From Pelecanus crispus (taxonomy: Eukaryota > Chordata > Aves > Pelecaniformes > Pelecanidae), in the NCBI RefSeq assembly GCF_030463565.1, contig NC_134655.1, forward strand, positions 1,686,372 through 1,750,371: a DNA stretch of 64,000 bases, written 5' to 3'. The notes beneath the pieces were generated by a model, which was not told the origin of the DNA, made no database searches, and was given only the letters and a program-made list of their open reading frames with translations. The translations under genes were made by a program, and so were the position numbers. Shown here piece by piece: positions 63,885-64,000 of the stretch (the stretch's first letter is position 1; every line of letters begins with the position of its first letter).

Positions 63885-64000
63885 AATCATAGAATCACGG
63901 AATCGTTTAGGTTCGCAAAGCCCTTTAAGATCATCCAGTCCAACCATTAACCTACACTGCCAAGGCCACCACTGAACCAGTTAAGGGGAGAGGAATAATT
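63885..64000 (-). mobile_element. CR1 LINE with doubled 3' tail, cut by the window end
   Basis: AATCATAGAATCACGGAATC GTTTAGG starts a reversed CR1 tail. It leads into the spacer TTAAGGGGAGAGGAATAATT shared with the copies at 29,098, 31,555 and 49,893. The rest lies beyond the window. Confidence 0.88.

Overview
The window is vertebrate nuclear DNA, almost certainly from a bird. It carries many CR1 LINE 3' ends with the ATTCTATG-type tail, an avian-type solo retroviral LTR, small compact genes, extreme G/C homopolymer runs and several CpG islands. Two genes can be named with confidence, KLF8 and an intron-containing RagA/RagB GTPase (RRAGB-type). Both lie on the minus strand in the order RRAGB then KLF8, which is the order known from human Xp11.21.

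Layout. 1-5.9 kb: no gene recognised. 5.93-6.10 kb: an unidentified minus-strand first coding exon beside a CpG-rich promoter with a CCAAT box and a TATA-like box. About 7.6-10.5 kb: the main discovery, a broken endogenous hepadnavirus (hepatitis B virus relative). It has core-, polymerase- and surface-like parts in genome order and is split by a solo LTR at 8,772-9,350. 10.5-16.6 kb: G/C-rich DNA with no recognisable gene. 16.7-17.6 kb: a CR1 element. 18.99-23.39 kb: KLF8 in five coding exons, with a 1.3-kb minisatellite in its last intron. 23.5-29 kb: KLF8 upstream region, with a second minisatellite, long poly-C/poly-G tracts and a candidate alternative first exon. 29-34 kb: CR1 copies and intergenic DNA. 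34.4-49.4 kb: RRAGB in nine coding exons plus a 5' UTR exon, with CR1 insertions in introns. 49.8 kb: a tRNA-Glu(TTC) gene. 50.9-51.9 kb: a third minisatellite directly in front of a TATA/NRF1/GC-box promoter that points right. 52-57.6 kb: an unidentified plus-strand transcription unit. 57.7-63.6 kb: an unidentified minus-strand spliced unit starting from an ETS/NRF1 CpG island. 63.9-64 kb: the start of another CR1.

The two named genes do different jobs: RRAGB signals amino-acid sufficiency to mTORC1 at the lysosome, and KLF8 is a GT-box-binding transcription factor that recruits CtBP. Their adjacency is conserved synteny, not a pathway. The RRAGB promoter contains a perfect TCACGTGA (CLEAR-type) site. 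The hepadnavirus fossil is of special interest because its short core with an arginine/serine tail and its cysteine-rich surface loop look more like mammalian-type hepadnaviruses than like duck hepatitis B virus.
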